From an uncultured Geobacter sp. (GTDB lineage Bacteria; Desulfobacterota; Desulfuromonadia; Geobacterales; CAIOGM01), in contig CAIOGM010000033.1 in NCBI GenBank assembly GCA_903857795.1, forward strand, positions 1 through 48,607: a DNA stretch of 48,607 bases, written 5' to 3'. Of the stretch, positions 39,893 through 47,997 are shown in pieces. The notes under the pieces are model-generated. The model was not told where the DNA came from. It saw nothing but the letters and a program-made list of their open reading frames with translations, and searched no databases. Position 1 is the first letter of the stretch. Each line of letters starts with the position of its first letter. Position numbers and translations under genes: made by a program.

Positions 39893-40585
39893 TCATCTGG
39901 CGCCGCCCTCCCCAAGGAGTTCACGCTGGTAGATGGTCACCATCTCCATGGTGGTATCGGTCCGGTACTTGCGCCGCAGGCTCCCCAGATGCTTTTCCAC
40001 CGTCCGGATGCTGATCTCCAGCCGTTCGGCGATCTTCTTGCTCCGGACCCCCCGGCAGAGGAGGTCGAGCACCTCCGCCTCCCGTCTGGAGACCGGATCG
40101 AGGGGGGATGCAGCGTAGTGGTGGTGGGCCGTCACCGCTTCCGTGATCTCAGGGCAGACATACCTCCTCCCGGCGATGGCCATGGTGATGGCCAGGTGGA
40201 GCTCCTGACGAGTCGCCCTCTTCAGGATGTAGCCGGCCAGCCCCAGTTCGACGGCGGCCATCAGCAGCAGCCCGTCCGTCACCCCGGTGACCGCGATCAC
40301 CAGGGTTTCGGGCCACTCCTCCCTGATCCGGCGGGCCGCCGCCACACCGTCCATCCCCGGCAGTCGCAGGTCCATGAGCACCATCCGCGGGCGCAGCTCC
40401 GCCACCAGGGCAAGGGCCTCCTCACCGGTGGCCGCCTCCCCCACCACCGTCACCTCCGGAAACGCCTCAACCAGCAGACAGAACGCATCCCGTATCAGCT
40501 CTTCGTCGTCGACGATTATCAGCCGCACCGGTGCGTGCGGGTGGGATGGGGTGCGGCTCTCCGTGGTCGGCAGGGTGCTCTTCAT
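39893..40585 (-). CDS. NarL/LuxR-type response regulator
   Basis: 230 residues. The receiver (about 20-140) has the acidic pair 'VDDEE', phosphoacceptor Asp72 ('LMDLRLPGMDG'), Thr100 and Lys122. The HTH domain (about 165-225) reads 'VSRREAEVLDLLCRGVRSKKIAERLEISIRTVEKHLGSLRRKY'. The ATG at 40585 follows GAGGAG; an ATG at 40621 lies within the palindromic region and is less likely. It is divergent from the PEP-CTERM operon and upstream of its likely kinase. Confidence 0.9.
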   Translation of the reverse strand: MKSTLPTTESRTPSHPHAPVRLIIVDDEELIRDAFCLLVEAFPEVTVVGEAATGEEALALVAELRPRMVLMDLRLPGMDGVAAARRIREEWPETLVIAVTGVTDGLLLMAAVELGLAGYILKRATRQELHLAITMAIAGRRYVCPEITEAVTAHHHYAASPLDPVSRREAEVLDLLCRGVRSKKIAERLEISIRTVEKHLGSLRRKYRTDTTMEMVTIYQRELLGEGGAR

Positions 40586-40604
40586 AACCGGCAGGCTCCT
40601 CGAC

Positions 40605-40658
40605 GGTAGTAAAACTACCACCTCATTAATAGGTACTTTCCCTACTATATTAAATAGT
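40605..40658. promoter_or_regulatory. Cluster of palindromes in the divergent control region
   Basis: GTAGTAAAACTAC (40606-40618, within GGTAGTAAAACTACC) and, on the opposite strand, GTAGGGAAAGTAC (40633-40645) match at 10 of 13 positions. A third palindrome, ACTAT-N5-ATAGT, lies at 40644-40658. They sit between the LuxR-type regulator and the PEP-CTERM operon. LuxR-type regulators bind such short inverted repeats, so these are candidate operators. Confidence 0.55.
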
Positions 40659-40846
40659 TACGACGTGCTACGGTATAGCGTATCCGGTAATGGATTGCAA
40701 GGAGTTAAAATTTCATGAGGAGGGAGGCGCCGCCCATCGCCCGAAAAGCGCATCACGCAACCGGCAGTTCATCCAAAACCCGGCAGACGGCGGATCTCCT
40801 GTCGTCACTCTTTTATCGGCTCTCACTATAACTAAGGAGTACCCAC

Positions 40847-41545
40847 ATGAAACGAACCATCGCCCCCTTCATCAACACGGCGACCTTAGCCCTCACCCTC
40901 CTCCTGGCCACCACCGTCTGGGGCTCTCCCGTTTACCTGGATGTCTCGGGTAAATTGAGCTCTTCCACCGTTCTGGGGCAACTCGGCAGCCCTGATCCGG
41001 GCGTTCCCCTTGCAGATAACACCCCCTTCAGCTATCACGCTACATTCGACACCACTAACATTTACGGTCCCGGCGGTACCGGTTTGGTTGGCTATAACCT
41101 CTCTTCCTTGACATTCAACCTTGCCGGCGACATCTATCCTCTCGTACCGATCGGGAACCTGATTGTTGCCTTGTTCGACCCCACGGGCCCTTTTAGCGGC
41201 ATGTATGGAGCAGGGCTCGTCAGCTTAGTGCTGCCCGGAGGGTTCATGCTCCCAGCTTACTCCACCGCATCCCCTTCATTTTTGCTCCCGGATCCTGCCC
41301 CTTTTGTCCTGAAATCATCTGATTACCTGAGCCAATTGAGCCCCGGCGCCAAGGCGGCTTTTCTTTTAAACGAGACGACCTACCTGGCTCAAATTACCTT
41401 CGCGACCGAAGGGCCCACCACCACCTTCGGTTATGCTTCCCCCGTCCCGGAACCCTCCACCTATCTCCTGGTCACCTTGGGGCTTGGGATGCTGCTGTTT
41501 GTGCGGCAGAAAAAAACAAAGGACCAACAAAGGAGCACCAGATGA
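40847..41545 (+). CDS. PEP-CTERM domain protein 1
   Basis: 232 residues. A signal peptide (to about 'TVWG|SP', residue 26) is followed by a beta-rich, secreted-type body. The C-terminal sorting signal is Val-Pro-Glu-Pro-Ser-Thr from residue 200, then a hydrophobic helix 'LLVTLGLGMLLFV' and basic 'RQKK'. Proteins with this signal are processed by an exosortase and delivered to the cell surface or matrix. A CTAAGGAGT precedes the ATG. The last nine codons form an added tail that also supplies the Shine-Dalgarno of the next gene, which overlaps as ATGA. It is distantly related to PEP-CTERM protein 2. Confidence 0.9.
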   Translation: MKRTIAPFINTATLALTLLLATTVWGSPVYLDVSGKLSSSTVLGQLGSPDPGVPLADNTPFSYHATFDTTNIYGPGGTGLVGYNLSSLTFNLAGDIYPLVPIGNLIVALFDPTGPFSGMYGAGLVSLVLPGGFMLPAYSTASPSFLLPDPAPFVLKSSDYLSQLSPGAKAAFLLNETTYLAQITFATEGPTTTFGYASPVPEPSTYLLVTLGLGMLLFVRQKKTKDQQRSTR

Positions 41546-42183
41546 AAAAACGGATCTTCTCTCTTTTCCTCCTGGCAACTCTCACCCTTACCCTCGCCGC
41601 TCCGGCCATGGCGTCGCCGGTGCTGACGCTCCATTCCACGGGGAGTTTCGGCCAAACGTCGACCCTGAACGGTAAAGCCTTTGGCGTCGACACCCCCTTC
41701 TCCCTGCAGGCCCAGTTTAACCCAAGTATTGATCAAACTCCGATGTCTGGGGTCGGGGTATTCAGCATCACCTCTTTTTCCATCTACCTGCAAAACAGAA
41801 CCTACACCGCTTCGCCTTCGGCAAAGCTCAATGTTGTGTTAATGAGCCCACCGTATCTGCCTGTCTATGGTGCCGGATTAGTTGACGCGCCGTCTCTAAC
41901 TTCAGAGTTTATAAGTTATTTTTCATCCGCAACACCCACATACAAGGCCGATACGCCCGCGGCCACGCAGTTTTCGAATTTTGTTGGGAAATACCAGTCC
42001 GCCGCGTACACGATCACGCTGGACAATGGGGAAGGTGACCTGGTCATTCGCAATCTGGCCGCCTCGGGGAATTACACGGCAAATATCACCGCCGTTGCCG
42101 TTCCCGAACCCTCCACCTACGTCCTGGTCACCATGGGGCTGGGGATGCTGGGGTTTGTGCGGCAGAAAAAAGCCAAGGGCTAA
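41542..42183 (+). CDS. PEP-CTERM domain protein 2
   Basis: 213 residues. Signal peptide 'MKKRIFSLFLLATLTLTLA' with cleavage near 'AMA|SP'. The opening of the mature part ('SPVLTLHSTGSFGQ...DTPFSLQAQFN') parallels protein 1 ('SPVYLDVSGKL...NTPFSYHATFD'), and both share 'VYGAGLV' or 'MYGAGLV', so the pair arose by duplication. The sorting signal is Val-Pro-Glu-Pro-Ser-Thr from residue 187, then 'VLVTMGLGMLGFV' and 'RQKK'. AAAGGAGC precedes the ATG. The TPR gene follows after 17 bp. Confidence 0.9.
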   Translation: MKKRIFSLFLLATLTLTLAAPAMASPVLTLHSTGSFGQTSTLNGKAFGVDTPFSLQAQFNPSIDQTPMSGVGVFSITSFSIYLQNRTYTASPSAKLNVVLMSPPYLPVYGAGLVDAPSLTSEFISYFSSATPTYKADTPAATQFSNFVGKYQSAAYTITLDNGEGDLVIRNLAASGNYTANITAVAVPEPSTYVLVTMGLGMLGFVRQKKAKG

Positions 42184-42200
42184 GGTGCGGAAACACGACC

Positions 42201-43643
42201 ATGTCTTACAAGATCCTTATCGTACTCTTCTACCTCGCCACCCTGGGGCTGGTCTCCTTCCTCGGCGTCACCCTGCAGCGCGACTGGTGCCGCTATTTTA
42301 TCGAGTTCAAGAGGAGACGGCGGAAGAGACGACGGCGCAGGAAAAAATCTACCGAAAAGCCGGCAAGATCCCCGCGCCCTTTCTTCCTCTTCTGGTGGCT
42401 GAAGACATCCGGCCGTGCGCTGGCAGCCGCCTGCAGTGTCTACCTCCTGCTGACCGCCGGTTTCTATCTGGCCTGGCCGCTGCTCCGTTACGGTGGCACG
42501 AGCGGCCATGCCGCGGCCGCGATCCCGGTCAAAACGGCACAGCAGAAAGAGCAGTGGAAGAGCTACGTGGAACTCTGCCTGGTCGCCGAGAATAAGCCTC
42601 AAGACCCCTTCCTACAGCTGAAACTGGCCCGGGCCCAACGTGATCTGGGACTGGCGCACAAGACGCTGGCCACCTACCACCGGGTGATCTATCTGGATAC
42701 TCTCTCCCTGGACGCCCAATACGAACTGGGCTGTCTGGCCGTAGGCATGGGCGAGACGAATCTGGCAATTTCCCAGGTCGTCGCACTGACCCGCAACTGG
42801 CCCACCCGGCCGGAGCCTCACCTGCTCCAGGCCCGTATCGACATCCGGGCGGGAAAACCGGTTGAGGGGCTAACCCAGGTACGGAGAGCTCTGGCTGCCG
42901 AACCGGGTGACCGGGAGGTTAGGCTTCTGCTCATTGAGATGCTGCTCCAGCAACACGCCTATGCCGAGGTGCCCCGCCTGGTGCAGGAGGGGTTGAAGCA
43001 GCCGCCTTCCCAGCTCACTCAGACGGTTAACAGCTCACAATGGGTGACCCTGTCCACTGGGGGAGCACCCCCTGTGACCACGACCACTCTCTTGTACCTC
43101 CTGGCCCGGAGCCAGGTCGGTCTGGGGCAGTTCGCCGCGGCCGACGCGACGCTCCAGGCCGCGGCCACCACCGACCCGAGCTCGTCGGAGTCGTACATGG
43201 CCCTGGGAGACCTGCGGATGAGCTGCAGTAAGTACCGTAGCGCGCTGGCAGCCTATGAAGAGGTGCTGAAACGGAATCCAGAGAGTACCATGGCCATGAA
43301 CAACATCGCCAGCCTCTCCGTGGAACATGGCTTCGACCTGGCGCGGGCCGCAACCCTGGCCGCGCGGATGTATACCAAGTATCCCCAAGAACCGGCGGTG
43401 GCGGATACCCTGGGGTGGGTGCTCTTCTCCCAACAGGGGAAACTGGAGCAGGCGCTGCCGCTGCTGCAGTTCGCCGCAACCGGCGCACCCAAGAACCCGC
43501 TCCACCGCTACCACTACGGCGCGGCGCTGCTGAAAGACGGGCAGGTCGAAAGCGGCCGAAATGAGCTAACCGCGGCGCTGAAGCTCTCCGGGGAGTCCGA
43601 CGGTGCGGTCAAGGCCCGGCTGCTGCTAGGAGGAAAAGGATAA
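42201..43643 (+). CDS. TPR-repeat membrane protein 1 with a polybasic loop
   Basis: 480 residues. Two membrane helices (about 4-24 and 70-93) flank a short loop that includes 13 consecutive Lys/Arg residues (37-49); by the positive-inside rule this loop is cytoplasmic and the long C-terminal part is periplasmic. From about residue 115 it carries tetratricopeptide repeats, including 'YELGCLAVGMGETNLAISQVV', 'YMALGDLRMSCSKYRSALAAYEEVL' and a last unit starting 'ADTLGWVLFSQQGKLEQALPLL'. The C-terminus resembles PrsT, the TPR protein of exosortase systems. It follows the two PEP-CTERM genes. It is highly similar to the next gene. Ribosome binding site weak. Confidence 0.88.
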   Translation: MSYKILIVLFYLATLGLVSFLGVTLQRDWCRYFIEFKRRRRKRRRRRKKSTEKPARSPRPFFLFWWLKTSGRALAAACSVYLLLTAGFYLAWPLLRYGGTSGHAAAAIPVKTAQQKEQWKSYVELCLVAENKPQDPFLQLKLARAQRDLGLAHKTLATYHRVIYLDTLSLDAQYELGCLAVGMGETNLAISQVVALTRNWPTRPEPHLLQARIDIRAGKPVEGLTQVRRALAAEPGDREVRLLLIEMLLQQHAYAEVPRLVQEGLKQPPSQLTQTVNSSQWVTLSTGGAPPVTTTTLLYLLARSQVGLGQFAAADATLQAAATTDPSSSESYMALGDLRMSCSKYRSALAAYEEVLKRNPESTMAMNNIASLSVEHGFDLARAATLAARMYTKYPQEPAVADTLGWVLFSQQGKLEQALPLLQFAATGAPKNPLHRYHYGAALLKDGQVESGRNELTAALKLSGESDGAVKARLLLGGKG

Positions 43644-43705
43644 GGTACGGGACTCCCTGTGACCGGTTGTTCCTGAAAGCCGGCTGACTCCTGCCGCATC
43701 TTCTG

Positions 43706-43734
43706 TTGACGGTTTCCCCACTATCGGATACCTT
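43706..43734 (+). promoter_or_regulatory. Possible internal promoter for TPR protein 2
   Basis: TTGACG (43706-43711), 17-bp spacer, TACCTT (43729-43734). The -10 is weak. It lies in the 125-bp gap between the two TPR genes. Confidence 0.3.
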
Positions 43735-43768
43735 GCGTGACAATCCATCCTGCGGAGCAACCACCACC

Positions 43769-45214
43769 ATGTCATACAAGATCCTTATCGTTCTCTTCTG
43801 CCTCACCACCGCGGGGTTTATCGCCTTCCTCGGCATCACCCTGCAGCGCGCCTGGCGCAACTATTTCATCGAATTCAAGACGAAACGGCACAAGAAACGA
43901 CGGCGTGGAGAGAAGTCGGAGGAACTGCCGGAGAAAACCCCGCGCCCCTTCTTCCTCTTCTGGTGGCTGAAGACATCCGGCCGGGCGCTGGCGATCGGCT
44001 GCAGCGCCTACCTCCTGCTGAGCGCCGGCTTCTATCTGGTCTGGCCGCTGCTCCGCTACGGCGGCACAAGCGGCCACGCCGCGGCCGCGATCCCGGACAA
44101 GACGGAGAAACAGAAAGAGCAGTGGAAGAGCTACGTGGAGTTGAGCCTGGCGGCCGAGAAGAAGCCCCAGGACGCCCCCATCCAGCTGAAACTGGCCCGG
44201 GCCCAGCGCGATCTGGGACTAGGGGCCAAGGCGCTGACCACCTACCGCCGGGTGATCTACCTGGATCCCCTCTCCCTGGACGCCCAGTACGAACTGGGCT
44301 GTCTGGCCGTGGCCATGGGCGAGACGAATCTGGCCGCCTCCCAGGTCGTCGAACTGAATCGCCACTGGCCAACCCGGCCGGAGCCGCACCTGCTCCAGGC
44401 CCGTATCGACATCCGGGCAGGGAAACGGGTTGAGGGGGTGGCCCAGGTGCGGGGAGCGCTGGCGGCTGATCCGGGCAACCGGGAGGTTCGGCTCCTGCTC
44501 ATTGACGTACTGCTCCAGCAACGCGCCTATGCCGAGGCGGCCCGCCTGGCCCAGGAGGGGCTGAAGCAGCAAGCGCCATCCCGTCTTGATCAGACGGTCA
44601 ATAGCTCACAAGGAGTGCCTCCGTCCGGGGGGATATCAACCCCTGCGACCACATCCAGCCTCTTCTTTCTCCTGGCCCGGAGCCAGGTCGGCCTGGGGCA
44701 GTTCGCCGAGGCCGACGCGACGCTCCAGGCCGCAGCCGCGGCCGACCCGCTCTCCCCGGCGCCGTACATGGCCCTGGGGGACCTCCGGATGAGCCGCAGT
44801 GAGTACCGCAGAGCGCTGGCCGCCTATGAAGAGGTGCTGAAACGGGACAAGGAAAGTACTCTGGCCATGAACAACATCGCCAGCCTCTCCGTGGAACACG
44901 GCTTCGACCTGGAGCGGGCCGCTACCCTGGCGGCGCGGATGTACGCCAAATATCCGCGGGATCCGGCGGTGGCTGACACCCTGGGGTGGGTGCTCTTCTC
45001 CCAACAGGGGAAACTGGAACAGGCGCTGCCGCTGTTGCGGTTCGCCGCAACCGCCGCACCCAGGAACCCGATCCACCGCTACCACTACGGCGCGGCACTG
45101 CTGAAGAACGGGCAGGTCGAGGTCGGTCGTAAGGAGCTGGCGGCGGCGCTCAAGCTCTCCGGGGAGTTCGACGGTGCGGAAAAGGCGCGGGCGCTGCTGG
45201 GAGGGAAGAGTTGA
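43769..45214 (+). CDS. TPR-repeat membrane protein 2 (paralogue of the previous gene)
   Basis: 481 residues with the same plan as its neighbour: helix (4-24), basic cytoplasmic loop, helix (about 70-93), periplasmic TPR region. Identity to protein 1 is high over nearly the whole length at both protein and DNA level, which indicates a fairly recent tandem duplication. Divergence is concentrated in the basic loop (here 'KTKRHKKRRRGEK', a shorter run) and in the linker near residues 275-300 between the two TPR halves. The start at 43769 ('MSYKILIVLF') matches the start of protein 1; the frame is open upstream to 43706 but lacks similarity. A 7-bp inverted repeat CTGGAGC/GCTCCAG (45216-45241) follows the stop. 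Confidence 0.88.
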   Translation: MSYKILIVLFCLTTAGFIAFLGITLQRAWRNYFIEFKTKRHKKRRRGEKSEELPEKTPRPFFLFWWLKTSGRALAIGCSAYLLLSAGFYLVWPLLRYGGTSGHAAAAIPDKTEKQKEQWKSYVELSLAAEKKPQDAPIQLKLARAQRDLGLGAKALTTYRRVIYLDPLSLDAQYELGCLAVAMGETNLAASQVVELNRHWPTRPEPHLLQARIDIRAGKRVEGVAQVRGALAADPGNREVRLLLIDVLLQQRAYAEAARLAQEGLKQQAPSRLDQTVNSSQGVPPSGGISTPATTSSLFFLLARSQVGLGQFAEADATLQAAAAADPLSPAPYMALGDLRMSRSEYRRALAAYEEVLKRDKESTLAMNNIASLSVEHGFDLERAATLAARMYAKYPRDPAVADTLGWVLFSQQGKLEQALPLLRFAATAAPRNPIHRYHYGAALLKNGQVEVGRKELAAALKLSGEFDGAEKARALLGGKS

Positions 45215-45316
45215 CCTGGAGCTAACATAACGCGGCTCCAGCACGATCTTTCTTGACAATGTTCGGTTGCCTGCGCCAGGGTGTAGCTTCCCAATCCGCA
45301 CACAAGGCGCCCTCAT

Positions 45317-47296
45317 ATGCTCATCAGAACCCTGCGTTGCCCCGCTCCCCGTTGGACTGTTCCGTTCCTCCTCCTGGTTGTCTCCCTCTGGTTCCGGCTC
45401 CCCGACTCATACGCAGCGCCCCTGCTCCTGGAAAAACCGCAGCCGTACTCCCTGGCCGGTCATCTGGAAAACCTGGTTGATCCCACAGGGGCGCTCACCT
45501 TCAAGGAGCTGCTCACCGCCGGCGCCACGGCCCGCTTCACCCCGCTTCCCGGATTCGTCAACCAGGGATTCATCCGCGCGGCCAGCTGGAGCCGCTTCAC
45601 CTACCAACCCGCCGCACATGATAGCTCGGAGGATCTGTTTTTACGGCTGACCCCCGCCTTTCTGGACGAAGTCACGCTCTATGTCCAGGTCGGATCGAAC
45701 CCCGCCGACCCCGCCTCCTACCGCAAACATGACCTGGGCGACCATTACCCCGCCGAGCTCCGCCAGATACGCCATCCCGACATGGTGGCGCCGCTCCCGT
45801 CGACTCCCGGAATCCCACGGCAGGTCTACATCCGCGTCAGGAGCTCCAGCACCCATACCCTCCAGGGGTGGATCTATCCGAGCGACCAGTTCATCGGCTG
45901 GTCCGCCAACTACACCACCTGGATGGGCGGCCTGCTGGGGGTCATCCTCTTCGATCTGGTGATCAGCGCGCTCCTGGCGCTCATGCTGCGTGACGTCCTT
46001 ATCGGTTACTACTCGCTCTTCGCCCTGACCTTCTTTGTCCGGCAGCTGGGGATCGACGGGGCGATCTTCATCCTCTGTCCGTCGGTTGCCCACCTGATCA
46101 ATGATTATCTGGTGGGAGGCGGCATCAGCCTCGGCTTGTGCGCCTACAGCCTCTTTGTCATGCGCCTCTTCAACACCCACGGCGAACGGCCGTACGTCCA
46201 CCGTTTCCTGCAGCTCAACATCCTCATCGGGGCGGCCACCACCCTCGGCATCCCCCTGGGGTGGTATGGCCAGCTGGCCCCCGTGACGACCATCTGTTAT
46301 CTGCTCCTGGCCTGCTTCATCCCGCTGCTCGCCTACCAGTACCTGCGGCGCGGCGCCCCGGCCGGCGGCTGGATCGTCATGGGGTTCTCCGTGGTCCTGA
46401 TCCCGGCGGTGCCGCGTTTTCTCGTGGTGCTCGGGCTGATCCAGCCGACCTGGTTCACCACCTACGGCTACTACTACGGCATGGTCCTGCAGATGGTGAT
46501 GATCACCCTGGCGCTGATCAAACGGCTGGAGGTCTCGCGGGAACTGCTCCTCTCCACCTCCCGCCGAACCGAGGCGGTGGCCGTGGAGCTGGCCAAGGAG
46601 ATGACCGGCGAGCTGCGCGAGGCGCTGCAGCGCCAGACCCGCTTCGTCGCCATGGTCTGCCACGAGTACCGGACCCCGCTGGCCATCATCCGGGCCAACC
46701 TGGACCTGCTGGCTCTGCTTCAGGAACAGGACGACAACATCGCCTTCGCCGTGGGGAAGATGAAGCGGGCAGTAGCCCGCCTGGTGGAGGTCCTGGAGGT
46801 CTCCCTGGGGAGGGTGCGGCTCTCCGACGGCGCGCTCACGCTCCGGCCGGAGCCGCTGGAGTTGGAGCGGCTCTGCTCCCGGCTCCTGGAACAGGCAACC
46901 GAATACTGGCCCGACCGGCGGGTAGTGGTGGTTGCCGGAGACACCGCCGTGGTGCAGGGCGATCCCCTCCTGCTCCAGACGGCGCTGCTCAACCTGGTGG
47001 ACAATGGGCTCAAATACTCTCGCGCCGACCGCCCCGTTACCGTCTCCTGGACGGTGGTCGGAGGAGAGGTGGTCGTCCGGGTCGCGGACCAGGGATCCGG
47101 CGTCACCCCCCAGGAGCAGGGACGGCTCTTCGAGAAATATTTCCGGGGGAGCGCCACCACCGGGACCGTAGGCGCCGGGTTGGGACTCTGGCTGGTGGCA
47201 CGAATAGTGGAAGAGCATGGAGGAAGCGTCGCGCTGGAGAGCAGCGTAACCGGGGCCGTCATGGCCGTGCGTCTGCCGCTGAAGAGGAACCCATGA
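45317..47296 (+). CDS. 7TMR-DISM sensor histidine kinase
   Basis: 659 residues. A signal peptide (about 1-34) precedes a periplasmic 7TMR-DISMED2 carbohydrate-binding-like domain (about 50-190). Seven membrane helices follow (about 200-400). HisKA carries His449 in 'VCHEYRTPL', and HATPase has 'NLVDNGLKYS', 'DQGSGV' and 'GAGLGLWL'. DISMED2 domains are thought to sense sugars or envelope polymers, which would fit a system controlling surface material. It overlaps the next regulator gene by 4 bp (ATGA), so the two form a pair. Confidence 0.9.
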   Translation: MLIRTLRCPAPRWTVPFLLLVVSLWFRLPDSYAAPLLLEKPQPYSLAGHLENLVDPTGALTFKELLTAGATARFTPLPGFVNQGFIRAASWSRFTYQPAAHDSSEDLFLRLTPAFLDEVTLYVQVGSNPADPASYRKHDLGDHYPAELRQIRHPDMVAPLPSTPGIPRQVYIRVRSSSTHTLQGWIYPSDQFIGWSANYTTWMGGLLGVILFDLVISALLALMLRDVLIGYYSLFALTFFVRQLGIDGAIFILCPSVAHLINDYLVGGGISLGLCAYSLFVMRLFNTHGERPYVHRFLQLNILIGAATTLGIPLGWYGQLAPVTTICYLLLACFIPLLAYQYLRRGAPAGGWIVMGFSVVLIPAVPRFLVVLGLIQPTWFTTYGYYYGMVLQMVMITLALIKRLEVSRELLLSTSRRTEAVAVELAKEMTGELREALQRQTRFVAMVCHEYRTPLAIIRANLDLLALLQEQDDNIAFAVGKMKRAVARLVEVLEVSLGRVRLSDGALTLRPEPLELERLCSRLLEQATEYWPDRRVVVVAGDTAVVQGDPLLLQTALLNLVDNGLKYSRADRPVTVSWTVVGGEVVVRVADQGSGVTPQEQGRLFEKYFRGSATTGTVGAGLGLWLVARIVEEHGGSVALESSVTGAVMAVRLPLKRNP

Positions 47297-47997
47297 ACGA
47301 AACCCGACGGGTAGTGATTATCGAAGATGACCAGGACCTGAGAGAGAGCATCATCCGCTTTCTCCTGGTGGCCGGAGTGGAGGCTGTCGGTGTCGGCAGC
47401 GTCCTCGAATTCTATGAAACCGTCATCACCCGCATCTTTGACGTGGCGGTGGTGGACATCAACCTCCCCGACCAGTCGGGCTTCACCCTGGCCGATTATC
47501 TCCGCCGCAACACCGACTTGGGGATCATCATCATCACCGCCCGCGACGGCATGGAAGACCGGGTGCGGGGATACGGCGCCGGGGCCGACCTCTATCTGGT
47601 CAAACCGGTGAATATGCCGGAGCTGGCTGCGGCCATCATCAACCTGACCCGCCGACGCCGGGAGAGAAACTCACCCCAGATCCCCGCGCCTGTTGCCCTA
47701 TGGACCCTGGAACGGAGCTCCTGGACCCTCGTCACCCCCCTGGGGATCAGGGTTCCCCTCTCAGGACAGGAGCGGACCCTGATGAGCTGTCTGGTGGAGG
47801 CCCAGGGGGAGGCGGTAGCCCGCGCCGATCTGTTCACGGCCCTGGGATATGAAGAGTCAAGCACTAATTCCCGCGCCCTGGATTCGCTGGTGCAGCGTCT
47901 GCGGCGCAAGATCGAGAGCAGCACCGGACGCCCCGCACCCCTGGAAAGCGGCTATCGCCGGGGGTACAGCTTCACAAGCCTGCTGCATATGGCGTAA
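47293..47997 (+). CDS. OmpR/PhoB-type response regulator
   Basis: 234 residues. The receiver (1-120) has the acidic cluster 'EDDQD' at 11-15, phosphoacceptor Asp55 ('VVDINLPDQSG'), Thr82 and Lys104. The C-terminal winged-helix DNA-binding domain (about 140-230) shows 'LSGQERTLMSCLVEAQGEAVARADL' and 'SLVQRLRRKIE', with a final 'YRRGYSF'. It overlaps the upstream kinase as ATGA. A plausible target is the periodic repeat at 48051-48090 before the secreted-protein gene. Confidence 0.92.
   Translation: MNETRRVVIIEDDQDLRESIIRFLLVAGVEAVGVGSVLEFYETVITRIFDVAVVDINLPDQSGFTLADYLRRNTDLGIIIITARDGMEDRVRGYGAGADLYLVKPVNMPELAAAIINLTRRRRERNSPQIPAPVALWTLERSSWTLVTPLGIRVPLSGQERTLMSCLVEAQGEAVARADLFTALGYEESSTNSRALDSLVQRLRRKIESSTGRPAPLESGYRRGYSFTSLLHMA

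Noticed and set aside
45641-47218. 525-codon open frame opposite the 7TMR kinase
   Set aside because: Shadow frame; no start signal and no domain, whereas the kinase is complete.
46138-47292. Upstream extension of the OmpR-type regulator frame
   Set aside because: The extension overlaps the kinase in another frame and reads as Arg/Pro-rich noise; the regulator starts at the ATGA overlap at 47293.
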